A DNA stretch of 47,051 bases from Collinsella sp. GTDB lineage: Bacteria > Actinomycetota > Coriobacteriia > Coriobacteriales > Coriobacteriaceae. The DNA lies in the NCBI GenBank assembly GCA_019414345.1, contig DXMF01000049.1, positions 1-47,051 of the forward strand. The letters run 5' to 3'. The position numbers were made by a program, and so were the translations under genes. The notes beneath the pieces are model-generated. The model was not told where the DNA came from, searched no databases, and saw only the letters and a program-made list of their open reading frames with translations. Positions 7,650 through 16,150 of this stretch are shown in pieces (the first letter of the stretch is position 1; each line of letters opens with the position of its first letter).

Positions 7650-9428
7650 CTAGTCGAGGTTCTCGCGGAGCCACTTGATGGCGCCAGCGGGGTCGCGAGT
7701 AAGGTCGATATATTCCTTACCGCGGGGAGCGAGCAGCTTAATGCCCAGACGATCGGTGTCGGCCTTCATGTCGTTGTAGTAGCTACGGACCTGCGGGGCA
7801 AGCACGATAACGTCGTACTGATCCATGATGGCAGTGTGCTGGCCATAGGCGCCTGCGGAGGAAGCGATGTTCTCTCCGGTCTGCGCAGCACCTTCCTTGA
7901 TGGCGTTGGCAAGCATGGCAGAGGTGCCGGCGCCGGCGCACAGGACGAGGACCTTCAGGCCATCGACGTCCTTCTTAGCGGATGCGTCGGCGGCGGGCTC
8001 GGGCTGATCGGCGACAGGCTTGCTGTCGGCGGCAGCGGCGGTCGGCTCGACGGAAGCGGCGGTCTGCTCGACAGCGGGCGCAGAGGTGCTGGCGGTGATG
8101 GTGGCAGCACCATCGGACTCGAGACCCAGCTCGGCGGCGCGCTCGGCCTCCTGGTCGCAGAGCAGCTTATCGTATGCCTTCAAGAACGGCAGGTAGATGA
8201 TGGCGTCCAGCAAGATGATGATCGCGACAAATACCAGGGCGATAAGCTGGAAGTTCGTGGTGATGAAGATGCCGATGGGGGCAGGGGTAGCCCAAGGCAC
8301 CACGAAGGAGAAGCCGTTCATGCCCACATTGTCGATAAAGAACTTGGCAACACTCACGTTGACGCAGCCGGCGGCAACAAAGGGGATGAGCATGTAGGGG
8401 TTAAGGATCATCGGCGCGCCAAAGAGCAGCGGTTCGTTGACGGCGAAGGCAACAGGAACAATCGAGGCCTTACCGACGGCTTTGAGCTGCTTGGACTTCA
8501 TAAAGAGAATCAGTAGAAGCGGCACGATGAACGTGGCGCCGGTGCCGCCGAACTCACCCACGAGCGACATGTTAAAGGTGAGGGAGTGGGCGGGGTGGCC
8601 GCCGGCCAGCAGAACCTGCAGGTTCTCGGCCTGGTTGGCAAGACGGATGGGGTCGATGCCCGGCTGGACAATCGAAGGACCGTGGACGCCGATGAACCAG
8701 AAGAACGCGGTGGCTGCCTGGATAAGGATAAGGCCAGGATAGGTTTCTGCAGCGGTAAAGAGCGGGGAGAGCAGCTTGATGAGCAGCTCGGAGAACGGAA
8801 CGCCCATAAGGTTGCGCACAACCACATCGATGATGCCGCAGATGATGACGGCGCCGCCAAAGGGGATGATGTCGCGGAAGTTCTGAGCGATGGCGCCCGG
8901 GACCTCCTTGGGCAGCTTAATGGTCAGATCGCGCGAGACGCAGAACTTATAGACCCACACGGTAATGAACGCGGCGATATAGGCCGAGAACAGACCGCGC
9001 GTACCCATGCTGGTGCAATCGAAGACCGAAAGCTCGGAGCCGTCGAACTTGGTGGTGAACTGCGTAACAGCGAGCAGCAGCATGCTGCACTGGGCGGCAA
9101 CCATGGTGGAGCCGTCGTTGAGCACCTTGCCGGCGGGCATGCGACGGTTCATGGAAGCCGTAAAGTTCTTGGCGGTGGTGCCGGCAACCATGATGCCCAT
9201 GACGCCCATGGTGAAGTTGTACAGCTTATTGCACCAGTCGATGAGCGGTTGGGGCAACGTGATGCCGACCACGCCGGGAAGCGTGGCGATCAGCAGAAAG
9301 ATCGAAGAGGTGAGGACGATGGGCATGCACCCAAGGAATCCGTCCTTAATGGCCTGGAGGTAGACGTTCCTCGAGATCTTCTCAAAGAACGGTTGATGCT
9401 TTTCGAGCATCTTTACGATGGCGTCCAT
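7650..9428 (-). CDS. lacE: PTS lactose-type EIICB permease, copy 1
   Basis: The 592-residue fusion imports and phosphorylates a beta-galactoside. Residues 1 to about 425 are the EIIC membrane domain, with many hydrophobic helices and the conserved FFWFIGVHGPSIV and FAVNEPLLFGAP motifs. A linker rich in Ala, Pro, Glu and Thr (about 425-485) leads to the EIIB domain, whose phospho-acceptor is Cys497 in VLVLCAGAGTSAML. Both the length and the C-B order fit the LacE family. The start at 9428 has AAGGAG upstream. lacG1 follows in the same operon. A perfect palindrome at 9532-9551 stands upstream, between this gene and the divergent lacI1, and is probably that repressor's operator. No EIIA is encoded beside it; lacF at 21000 is the only one in the window. 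Confidence 0.9.
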   Translation of the reverse strand: MDAIVKMLEKHQPFFEKISRNVYLQAIKDGFLGCMPIVLTSSIFLLIATLPGVVGITLPQPLIDWCNKLYNFTMGVMGIMVAGTTAKNFTASMNRRMPAGKVLNDGSTMVAAQCSMLLLAVTQFTTKFDGSELSVFDCTSMGTRGLFSAYIAAFITVWVYKFCVSRDLTIKLPKEVPGAIAQNFRDIIPFGGAVIICGIIDVVVRNLMGVPFSELLIKLLSPLFTAAETYPGLILIQAATAFFWFIGVHGPSIVQPGIDPIRLANQAENLQVLLAGGHPAHSLTFNMSLVGEFGGTGATFIVPLLLILFMKSKQLKAVGKASIVPVAFAVNEPLLFGAPMILNPYMLIPFVAAGCVNVSVAKFFIDNVGMNGFSFVVPWATPAPIGIFITTNFQLIALVFVAIIILLDAIIYLPFLKAYDKLLCDQEAERAAELGLESDGAATITASTSAPAVEQTAASVEPTAAAADSKPVADQPEPAADASAKKDVDGLKVLVLCAGAGTSAMLANAIKEGAAQTGENIASSAGAYGQHTAIMDQYDVIVLAPQVRSYYNDMKADTDRLGIKLLAPRGKEYIDLTRDPAGAIKWLRENLD

Positions 9429-9531
9429 AGAGCTCCTTTGCTGCTTGATGCGCGATGCATGTGGATGGAACTGGTCGTCGATGGATGGTCAGGACTGCCC
9501 GGAAACCTTCCTGCTTAAGGAAGGCATTGTG

Positions 9532-9576
9532 AAATGACAACGTTGTCATTTCGTTAATGACAACGTAAGACATTTT
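9532..9576. promoter_or_regulatory. Operators for LacI-type repressor 1
   Basis: Positions 9532-9551 form a perfect 20-bp palindrome with core TGACAACGTTGTCA and the central CG typical of LacI-family sites. A second, weaker copy starting TGACAACG lies at 9557-9576. Both are in the lacE1-lacI1 divergent promoter region. The other three LacI genes in the window have different half-site cores. Confidence 0.85.
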
Positions 9577-9605
9577 TGGAAGAGCAACAAGGATATACGG
9601 GTGAG

Positions 9606-9629
9606 TGGTCGATATTGTTCGGTAAACGG
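9606..9629. promoter_or_regulatory. Two recurring promoter motifs before lacI1
   Basis: TGGTCGATATTGTTCGGT (9606-9623) resembles the motif at 3342-3359. It overlaps CGGTAAACGG (9620-9629), a member of a CCGTNNACGG-like family also seen at 14704, 14725, 19658, 20847, 22736 and 30785. A -10-like TATGCT at 9656-9661 follows, so these motifs lie at or just upstream of the promoter of lacI1. Confidence 0.5.
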
Positions 9630-9703
9630 TTGATTTATCAGTCAGGCAGGTGGTGTATGCTAGAACGCAAAAAACAAGCGATAGAGAACCGAGTGGAGAA
9701 GCA

Positions 9704-10714
9704 GTGACAACGATGGACAAGAAAAACGTTTCGATGAACGACGTGGCGATTGCCGCGGGTGTTTCTCTCAAGACGGTTTCGCGCGTGATCAACGAGCCCG
9801 ATAGCGTGCGAGAGTCGACACGCGATAAGGTCCATTCCGCAATGGAGGCGCTCGGATTTCGAACCAACTTTGCCGCTCGTTCGCTCAAGTTGGGCCGTTA
9901 CGGGTGCATCGGCGTTGTGCTGTTCCACTTGTCGGGCGGTGCCGTGGACATGATTGACGGTATCGCCGATGCCGCCGAAGAGCGAGGCTTTGCGCTCACG
10001 ATGATCAAAAAGCGGGCGGGGGAGAAGATGACCCTTGCCGATGCGGCGCGCAGGATGTCGCAGCTTCCCGTCGACGGCATGATCTTCAACCTGCGTCAGA
10101 TGGTCGATGACTTTGATACTTTTGAGGCGCCGAAAGACCTCAAGACGGTGATTATCACATCAATGGAACATCCTACCTGCTCCACCGTCAGTGACGACCA
10201 AGAGGGCGGCGCGCGCATGGCGTGCGAGTACTTCTTGAATCGCGGGCACAAGAACGTGTACTTCGTCTCTGGTAAGAAAGAAGCGCTGTCGAGCCAGTGC
10301 CGTATGAAAGGTTGGCGAGCGGCGCTCGAGGGGCGTGGCATTGAGCCGCCCGAGCCTCTGCAAGGCGATTGGAATGCGGATAGTGGCTATGCCGCAGGCC
10401 TTGTGCTTGCCGATAAACCCGATTGCACGGCGGTCCTCGCTGCTAACGACTGCATGGCAAACGGCGTGATGATGGCTCTACGTGACAAAGGGCTCAGTGT
10501 GCCCGACGACGTGTCCGTGATCGGCTTCGACGATGAGCTCTACAAGACGATTCCCAACTCGATTCTGACGTCGGTGAAGTTTCGCCACCGCGAGCTGGGC
10601 GTCCGTGCGCTCAACGAAGTCGTTGCGGGCATAGAAGCTCCGAGCTCCAGAAGCCGTACGCTCGTCTCGGGCGTGTTGGTCGAGCGTTCCAGCGTAAGGG
10701 ATCTGCGGGCGTAG
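9704..10714 (+). CDS. LacI-family repressor 1
   Basis: The 336-residue repressor has the N-terminal helix-turn-helix VSMNDVAIAAGVSLKTVSRVINEP, a hinge segment NFAARSLKLGR, and a periplasmic-binding-protein-like sensor domain with CSTVSDDQEGG, AANDCMANG and VSVIGFDDE motifs. I chose the GTG at 9704 because GGAGAAGCA precedes it. The frame runs back to 9650, but that would place the start in front of the -10-like TATGCT at 9656. Residues Leu-Lys at the head of the recognition helix differ from the three paralogues, and so does the matching operator (9532-9551). It probably represses lacE1-lacG1; the inducer is unknown. Confidence 0.88.
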   Translation: MTTMDKKNVSMNDVAIAAGVSLKTVSRVINEPDSVRESTRDKVHSAMEALGFRTNFAARSLKLGRYGCIGVVLFHLSGGAVDMIDGIADAAEERGFALTMIKKRAGEKMTLADAARRMSQLPVDGMIFNLRQMVDDFDTFEAPKDLKTVIITSMEHPTCSTVSDDQEGGARMACEYFLNRGHKNVYFVSGKKEALSSQCRMKGWRAALEGRGIEPPEPLQGDWNADSGYAAGLVLADKPDCTAVLAANDCMANGVMMALRDKGLSVPDDVSVIGFDDELYKTIPNSILTSVKFRHRELGVRALNEVVAGIEAPSSRSRTLVSGVLVERSSVRDLRA

Positions 10715-10732
10715 ACGTGCTCGGCCTGCTCG

Positions 10733-11028
10733 TCTAAATCTGTAACAGGTGGGACCCGAAAACTCGGCTAGATGTTACAGATTTAGACAATTCGGCCCGG
10801 CTTATTCCGTTTGTCTCGATCTGTAACAGTTAGGAGTGAAATGACCAGCCAGGTGTTACAGATCTAGATTGATTGGATTGACCCATCTGTTTGTCTCGAT
10901 CTGTAACATCTAAGCGGTCAAAAGCGGTCTACATGTTACAGATTGAGATTTTCGGCTTGGTCTGTGCGTTCATCTCGATCTGTAACAGCTAGGACCGAAA
11001 AACTCGGCTAGATGTTACAGATTGAGAT
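10733..11028. repeat. Palindrome array 2: four units, about 80-bp period
   Basis: Four units of the ATCTGTAACA...TGTTACAGAT family start at about 10733, 10814, 10894 and 10973. The spacing is 81, 80 and 79 bp. The array fills the space between the convergent ends of lacI1 and lacE2. Arm sequences vary slightly between units while pairing is kept, and the spacers between units are not conserved. Confidence 0.9.
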
Positions 11029-11055
11029 GAACAGGAGGACGGGTGCGGTCTAAAC

Positions 11056-11098
11056 AAAATGGCCCGCGCATCACGCATCGATGCACGGGCCATTTTTT
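11056..11098. terminator. Terminator at lacE2 3' end, possibly bidirectional
   Basis: AAAATGGCCCG at 11056-11066 pairs with CGGGCCATTTT at 11086-11096, with A- and T-runs on the two sides. It sits 30 bases after the lacE2 stop, and the palindrome array separates it from lacI1. Confidence 0.8.
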
Positions 11099-11127
11099 GT
11101 CTGCGAGCGGCAGGTGGCGTCAGCGTC

Positions 11128-12888
11128 TTATGCCTTGAGGTTTTCCTCGATCCAGGCGACGGCACCCTTGGGATCCTTAGTGAGGTCGATGTACTGTTTG
11201 CCCTTGGGCGACAGCAGCGTGATGCCCAGGCGGTCGGTGTCGGCCTTCATCTCGTTGTAATAGGTGCGAACCTGCGGAGCCAGGACGATGACGTTGTACT
11301 GGTCCATGATGGCGTAGTGGCTGCCGTAGGCACCGGCGTTGGCGGTAATGTCGATGCCCAGCTCGTCGGCGCCTTCCTTAAGCGCGTTGGCGAGCAGTGC
11401 AGAGGTGCCGGCGCCAGCGCACAGAACCAGAACCCTCAGATCCTTGCCCTTAAGGGCGGACGGAGCTGCGGAGGCCTCAGTGGCAGAAGCGGTCTCGACA
11501 ACAGGAGCCTCAACGGCGGGGGCGGCAGCGGTCTTGACGGCCTTGGTCTCCTCGGCCTCTTCTTCGGCCAGGGTCTCGGCCTCCTGCTTGCACAGGACGT
11601 TGTCGTAGGCCTTGCAGAACGGGTAGTAGATCAAGAAGTCAACGACCAGCAGGACGACAACCAGGACCAGAGAGATCGGCTGGAAGTTGGTGTCGATGAA
11701 GGTGCCGATCGGTCCGGGGAGTGCCCACGGCATGGCATAGATAAAGCCGTTCATGCCCAAAAAGTCGATGAAGAACTTACCAATGAGGACGTTGGCCACG
11801 GGGGCAAACAGGAACGGGATCAGGAAGTACGGGTTGAGGATGATGGGCGCGGCGAACAGCAGCGGCTCGTTGACGGCGAACATCACGGGCACGACAGAGG
11901 CTTTGCCGACGGCCTTGAGCTGCTTGGAGCGCATAAAGAGCAGGAAGATGATCGGGACAATGAACGTGGCGCCGGTGCCGCCGAGTTCGCCGATGTAGTT
12001 ACCGAAGTTTTCGGTCAGGGCGAGGGCGGGGTGACCGCCGGCCTGCAGCGTGGCGAGGTTGGTGGTGATGTTGCCAAACAGCGCGGCGTTGAGGGCAGGC
12101 TTAACGACCGAGGGGCCGTGGATGCCCATGAACCAGAACAGCGGGATCATGAACCAGATGAGGGCGAGGCCGGCGTAGGAATCGGCAGCGGCGAACAGCG
12201 GGCTCACCAGCGTGGAGATGACGTTGGCAAACGGGACGGCCAAGCAGGTGCGGCAGATAACGTCGATGACGGCGACAAACAGGATGGAGAAGCTGAAGGC
12301 GAAGATGTCGCGGAAGTTCTGGGCGATGGCGCCGGGGACTTCTTTGGGCAGCTTGATGGTGATGTCTCGCTTAATGCAGAAGGCATAGATGTTGACCGTG
12401 GCAAATGCGGCGACAAAGGAGCTCAGCAGGCCCTTGGTGCCCATGTTGTCGGTAAAGAACACCGAGACATCGGCGCCGTCGATCTTGGCACTCGTCTGGG
12501 TAACGGCCAAGATGAGCATAGCGCACATGGCGGCGACCATGGTGCTCGTGGCGTTGATGGCCTTGCCGGCAGGCATGCGGCGGTTCTTGGAGCCGGTCAG
12601 CGCGCTTGCGGTGGTGCCGGCGACCATGATGCCCACGACGCCCATCGTGAAGTTGTAAACCTTGTTGCAGAAGTTCACGACGTCGACGTTCCACCAGTCG
12701 GGCAGCGTAAAGCCGCCGACCGTGGCGACAACGCCCGGCAGGGTCGAAATAAGCAGGAAGACAGAAGAAGACAGGATAATGGGCATTGCTGCCAAAAAGC
12801 CGTCTTTAATGGCCTGAAGGTAGATGTTCTTAGAGACCTTGTCGAAGTACGGCTGACCTTTCTCCAAGAACTTAACGATCGATTCCAT
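11128..12888 (-). CDS. lacE: PTS lactose-type EIICB permease, copy 2
   Basis: The 586-residue protein is closely similar to copy 1 in layout. It has an EIIC membrane domain (about residues 1-430) with FWFMGIHGPSVV and FAVNEPLLFAAP, then an Ala/Glu/Val-rich linker, and an EIIB domain with phospho-acceptor Cys490 in VLVLCAGAGTSALL. The start at 12888 follows AGAGGAG. Here lacG2 comes first and lacE2 second, the reverse of the order in modules 1 and 3, and 176 bp with a strong hairpin separate them. The role would be uptake and phosphorylation of a beta-galactoside with LacF as phosphoryl donor. The exact substrate is not readable from sequence. Confidence 0.9.
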   Translation of the reverse strand: MESIVKFLEKGQPYFDKVSKNIYLQAIKDGFLAAMPIILSSSVFLLISTLPGVVATVGGFTLPDWWNVDVVNFCNKVYNFTMGVVGIMVAGTTASALTGSKNRRMPAGKAINATSTMVAAMCAMLILAVTQTSAKIDGADVSVFFTDNMGTKGLLSSFVAAFATVNIYAFCIKRDITIKLPKEVPGAIAQNFRDIFAFSFSILFVAVIDVICRTCLAVPFANVISTLVSPLFAAADSYAGLALIWFMIPLFWFMGIHGPSVVKPALNAALFGNITTNLATLQAGGHPALALTENFGNYIGELGGTGATFIVPIIFLLFMRSKQLKAVGKASVVPVMFAVNEPLLFAAPIILNPYFLIPFLFAPVANVLIGKFFIDFLGMNGFIYAMPWALPGPIGTFIDTNFQPISLVLVVVLLVVDFLIYYPFCKAYDNVLCKQEAETLAEEEAEETKAVKTAAAPAVEAPVVETASATEASAAPSALKGKDLRVLVLCAGAGTSALLANALKEGADELGIDITANAGAYGSHYAIMDQYNVIVLAPQVRTYYNEMKADTDRLGITLLSPKGKQYIDLTKDPKGAVAWIEENLKA

Positions 12889-13001
12889 AGTTCACGCTCC
12901 TCTTTGCATGAAATCTTAATGGCATGGACGTTGAAAACCTATATGGTCTCCCGCTTGCTAAAAGCCCGGGTGCAGGCGGGGCCGGTCCCAGGGGGAGAGA
13001 G

Positions 13002-13038
13002 GGGAGCGGCTGGGTTTGTATCGCATAGGGCCGCTCCC
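13002..13038 (-). other. Intercistronic hairpin between lacG2 and lacE2
   Basis: GGGAGCGGC (13002-13010) pairs perfectly with GCCGCTCCC (13030-13038). No T-run follows. It may stabilise or partly terminate the lacG2 transcript before lacE2. Confidence 0.55.
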
Positions 13039-13064
13039 TTCTCGGGGGAAAGCGAGGCGATGCG

Positions 13065-14507
13065 CTACTGCGCGTCCGCCATAGTGTCGGCGAGCTCCTT
13101 GTACCAGAGTGCCGACTGCTTGATGTAGCGTTTTTGCGTGTCGAAGTCGATGTAGAACAGGCCGTAGCGCTTGTTATAGCCATTGGCCCACGAGAACTGG
13201 TCCTGCAGGCTCCAGATAAAGTAGCCCTGGACGTCGACGCCCTCGGCGCGCGCCTGGAGCACCTTCTCCATGTGCTGGTCGACAAAGTCGATGCGCTCGG
13301 GATCGGCGACGATGCCGTTTGCGTCGGGCTCGGGATCCTTGTGGCCCAGGCCGTTTTCGGTGATATAGATGACGGGGAGGTTGGGATAGGTGGCGCTGAT
13401 GTGCTTGAGCGTGTCGTAGAGGCCTTGCGGGTAGATGAGCCAATCCCAGTCGGTGGTGGGGATACCCGGCATATCGACCTGCTGCCCGACGCCCTTAAAC
13501 TTAAAGCACGAGGTGCCCTTGTCTCCGGTGCCGTTAAAGCTGTTGGTTGACTCGCCATCGTAGGCGGCGATAAACGCCGACTGATAGTAGTTGAGGCCGA
13601 ACATATCGTTGCGGGGCGCCGCCTTGGCGAGCTCCTCCATGTCGCTGTCCTCAACCGTAAGTGTGGCGTTGTTGGCACGCAGAATCTCGTTGATGAGTGA
13701 GAGGGTGCGCGCGGAGTAGTGACCCAGGAAGGCGCCGTCCATGATGAAGTCGGTGTAGAAGGCGTTGTACAGGTCGGCGGCGTGCTGGTCGGCGGGCGAG
13801 TCGGTGGCAGGATATGCCGGCGTCAGGACGTTGACCATGCCAATGCGTCCGCCCAGGTGCTCGGTCTCGTCAAGATCCTTATACAGGTTGACGGCGCGGG
13901 CGTGGGCAACGAGCTCGTTGTGCTGGCTCTGGATGCCGCTCGTCACATCAAAGTGATGGTTGGGCGGGAAGTTGCCTTGGATGTATTGGGAGTGCGAGAG
14001 GCTGATGAGCTCGTTGATGGTGAACCAATTCTTGACCTCGCGGAACTCGCGGAAGCAGAACTCGGCATAGCGCACATAGGCGTCGACGGTCTTGCGGTTG
14101 AGCCAGTCGCCCTGGTTGAACAGGGCGGCGGGGGAGTCAAAGTGATGCAGGGACACATAGGGCTCGACGCCATACTTTTTGCAGCAGGCGAACAGCTCGT
14201 GGTAGTGCTTAACGCCCTCGGCGAGGGGTTCGGCATCGTCGCCGTTGGGGAAGATGCGGGTCCAGGCGATGGACACACGAATGGCGTTGAGTCCATGCTC
14301 GGCAGAAAGGCGGATATCCTCCTCGTAGCGGTTGTAGAAATCACTGGCCGGGTCGGGCAAAAAGCGACCCTGGGCGACAAGGTAATCGTCCCACATGGTC
14401 TTACCCTTGCCTGCCACCTTCGTGGAACCTTCCGTTTGGTACGCGGCGGTTGCGGCGCCCCAAACAAAGCCCTTCGGCAGCTGCTGTACGCGGTTTAGCA
14501 AAGACAT
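13065..14507 (-). CDS. lacG: 6-phospho-beta-galactosidase (GH1), copy 2
   Basis: The product has 480 residues from the ATG at 14507, chosen over the ATG at 14513 because GAGAGGG is nine bases upstream of it and only three from the other. GH1 signatures are present: FVWGAATAAYQTEG, acid/base Glu in FTINELI, nucleophile Glu in YITENG, and phosphate-binding QFSWANGYNKRYG with Ser-Trp, Lys and Tyr kept. TTDWDWLIYPQGLYD is LacG-like. It is visibly more diverged from copies 1 and 3 than they are from each other (for example GSTKVAGKGKTMWDDYL and TFNE to TINE). A different aglycone or chain-length preference is therefore plausible. It heads the module-2 operon, and its upstream region holds three operators. 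Confidence 0.87.
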   Translation of the reverse strand: MSLLNRVQQLPKGFVWGAATAAYQTEGSTKVAGKGKTMWDDYLVAQGRFLPDPASDFYNRYEEDIRLSAEHGLNAIRVSIAWTRIFPNGDDAEPLAEGVKHYHELFACCKKYGVEPYVSLHHFDSPAALFNQGDWLNRKTVDAYVRYAEFCFREFREVKNWFTINELISLSHSQYIQGNFPPNHHFDVTSGIQSQHNELVAHARAVNLYKDLDETEHLGGRIGMVNVLTPAYPATDSPADQHAADLYNAFYTDFIMDGAFLGHYSARTLSLINEILRANNATLTVEDSDMEELAKAAPRNDMFGLNYYQSAFIAAYDGESTNSFNGTGDKGTSCFKFKGVGQQVDMPGIPTTDWDWLIYPQGLYDTLKHISATYPNLPVIYITENGLGHKDPEPDANGIVADPERIDFVDQHMEKVLQARAEGVDVQGYFIWSLQDQFSWANGYNKRYGLFYIDFDTQKRYIKQSALWYKELADTMADAQ

Positions 14508-14530
14508 ATGCATACACCCTCTCGTCTCGC

Positions 14531-14667
14531 TGTTCGATATTGTGCGTTTGCGCTCAGGAGGCTCCCTGGTTAGCGTTCAGCGGTGAAAAAGCCCGATAAA
14601 CACTATCTTAAAATGATTAGAACCAAAATGAGCACGTGAACATTTGACAATGAGCACGTTAACATCC
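14531..14667. promoter_or_regulatory. lacG2 upstream region with LacI-2 operators
   Basis: Two LacI-type sites centred on CG lie at 14626-14645 (TGAGCACGTGAACA core) and 14648-14667 (TGAGCACGTTAACA core). They are 22 bp apart, about two helical turns, which suits cooperative binding. Nearer the gene, TGTTCGATATTGTGCGTT (14531-14548) matches the motif seen before lacR and lacF. Confidence 0.75.
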
Positions 14668-14703
14668 GGCTGGGATGTATAGAAACAAAACAACTTCAAA
14701 CAG

Positions 14704-14799
14704 CCGCGAACGGTTGTATTTGTTCGGTAAGCGGTTTTGATTGACAGAAGTTTTCATGTTGTGGTATATGGCTCGGGTATCATGAGCACGTTATCAATG
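14704..14799 (+). promoter_or_regulatory. lacI2 promoter with autoregulatory operator
   Basis: TTGACA (14741-14746) and TATATG (14765-14770) with an 18-base spacer form a promoter. Just upstream are CCGCGAACGG (14704-14713) and CGGTAAGCGG (14725-14734), two members of the CCGTNNACGG-like family. Just downstream of the -10, a third LacI site TGAGCACGTTATCA spans 14780-14799, where bound repressor would block its own gene. Confidence 0.7.
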
Positions 14800-14848
14800 T
14801 ATGTACGATGCGCCATGGGCGCGGGGAATAGTTGGGAAGCAGGTTAGC

Positions 14849-15886
14849 GTGGAAGGCATGGATCAGCAGACAAGGAATGGTCGTTCGGCGAGCGCGGCAG
14901 AGGTTGCGGCGCTCGCTGGCGTGAGCCGCCAGACTGTGTCTCGCGTGGTCAACGGTATGCCCAACGTGACGGAAAAGACGCGCAAGCGTGTGCTGGCCGC
15001 CATGGAAGAGCTGGGCTTTCGTCCCAATTTTGCTGGAGCGGCGTTGCGCGGCGGGTCGTATCGTTCTATTGGCCTGTGCATGTACAACATCACACGTGTC
15101 GGTAACCTGGCGACGCTCGAGGGTATCATGCAAGCGGCGCGCGAGCACGATTTTGCCGTCACTATGATCGAGATGGGCGGCGACAAGCCCTATGCACTTG
15201 CCGATGCCTCGCGCCGCATGGTCGAGCGACCCGTCGACGGCATGATTCTCAACATGAACCGCATGGCTCCCGATTTTGAGGAGTTTGTTCCCCAGCCGGG
15301 AGTGCGAACGGTCATCCTGTCCATGTATGCGCATCCGCGCTGCACGACGATCGACTCCGACCAGTATGGTTCGTGCGAGCTGTTGACCAATTATCTGCTG
15401 GAACATGGTCACTCGAATATGCGGTTTGTGGCGGGTCCGGAAAACTCGATTTCCTCGCGTTTTCGTGAGGCCGGTTGGCGCGATACGCTGGGTCGTGCTC
15501 ATGTCGATGCCGCTCCGATGCTGCGTGGCGATTGGAGTGCGGACAGTGGGTACGCCATGGGCGAGCGGATTGCGGCCGAGGTGCTTGCCGGCGGGTCGCA
15601 GGCGCCGACTGCCGTGCTTGCGGCAAATGACCAGATGGCGCTGGGCGTTATCGCCGCGCTCGAGAACGCGGGCCTGTCCGTGCCCGACGACGTGAGCGTG
15701 GTTGGTATCGACGACGCACTCGAGGGACTTGTTCCTCACAATCGGCTGACGACGCTGCGATTTGATTTGCGCGGTGTCGGTAAGCTTGCGTTTGAGGCGG
15801 CGATTGGAGAGAGCTCGTCTATCGAGGCGATTCATGTGCCGAGTACGCTGGTCGAACGCTCGACTGTTAGGGACATACGGGGTTAG
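14849..15886 (+). CDS. LacI-family repressor 2
   Basis: The product has 345 residues from the GTG at 14849, which has AGG five bases upstream. The frame is open back to 14801, but that lies next to the operator and lacks a ribosome binding site. The helix-turn-helix is SAAEVAALAGVSRQTVSRVVNGMPNV and the hinge is NFAGAALRGGS. The sensor domain shows CTTIDSDQYG, DWSADSGYAMG, AANDQMALG and VSVVGIDDALEG. Arg-Gln opens the recognition helix. The matching operators have the TGAGCAC half-site (14626-14667 and 14780-14799), so the likely targets are lacG2-lacE2 and the gene itself. It ends 14 bp before palindrome array 3. Confidence 0.88.
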   Translation: MEGMDQQTRNGRSASAAEVAALAGVSRQTVSRVVNGMPNVTEKTRKRVLAAMEELGFRPNFAGAALRGGSYRSIGLCMYNITRVGNLATLEGIMQAAREHDFAVTMIEMGGDKPYALADASRRMVERPVDGMILNMNRMAPDFEEFVPQPGVRTVILSMYAHPRCTTIDSDQYGSCELLTNYLLEHGHSNMRFVAGPENSISSRFREAGWRDTLGRAHVDAAPMLRGDWSADSGYAMGERIAAEVLAGGSQAPTAVLAANDQMALGVIAALENAGLSVPDDVSVVGIDDALEGLVPHNRLTTLRFDLRGVGKLAFEAAIGESSSIEAIHVPSTLVERSTVRDIRG

Positions 15887-15899
15887 GTCCTACTCCGTT

Positions 15900-16040
15900 T
15901 GTCTCGATTTGTAACAGGTAGACGGTCAAAAGCGGGCTACGTGTTACAGATTTAGATTCTTCGGAAAGAGCAATCCTGTTCGTCTCAATCTGTAACAGCT
16001 AGGACCAAAAAACTCGGCTAGATGTTACAGATCGAGACAA
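15900..16040. repeat. Palindrome array 3: two units
   Basis: Two units of the ATCTGTAACA...TGTTACAGAT family start at 15902 and 15983, 81 bp apart. They lie between the convergent 3' ends of lacI2 and lacG3. The second unit has the extended inner pairing (CTAG with CTAG). Confidence 0.88.
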
Positions 16041-16060
16041 ACGTGCGACACGGTCCGCCC

Positions 16061-16105
16061 AAAAAAGGCCGGGGGCGGCGCGCCGTGTGACGTGCCGCCC
16101 CCGGC
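16061..16105 (-). terminator. lacG3 terminator
   Basis: GCCGGGGGCGGC (16068-16079) pairs perfectly with GCCGCCCCCGGC (16094-16105). On the minus strand six T residues follow the stem. Confidence 0.85.
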
Positions 16106-16150
16106 TGAGAAATGGGGACAGGTTGTGTGAGCGGGCAACCCCGCCAGTCG

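Noticed and set aside
6618..8516. Long plus-strand open frame (632 codons) opposite lacG1 and lacE1
   Set aside because: It spans two real minus-strand genes and their gap, with low-complexity antisense composition.
9650..9703. Upstream start of lacI1 at 9650
   Set aside because: A -10-like TATGCT at 9656-9661 and a good ribosome binding site before the GTG at 9704 put the true start downstream.
11059..13128. Long plus-strand open frame (689 codons) opposite lacE2
   Set aside because: It is the antisense shadow of the EIICB gene. It runs across the terminator and the intergenic region and has no ribosome binding site or motif.
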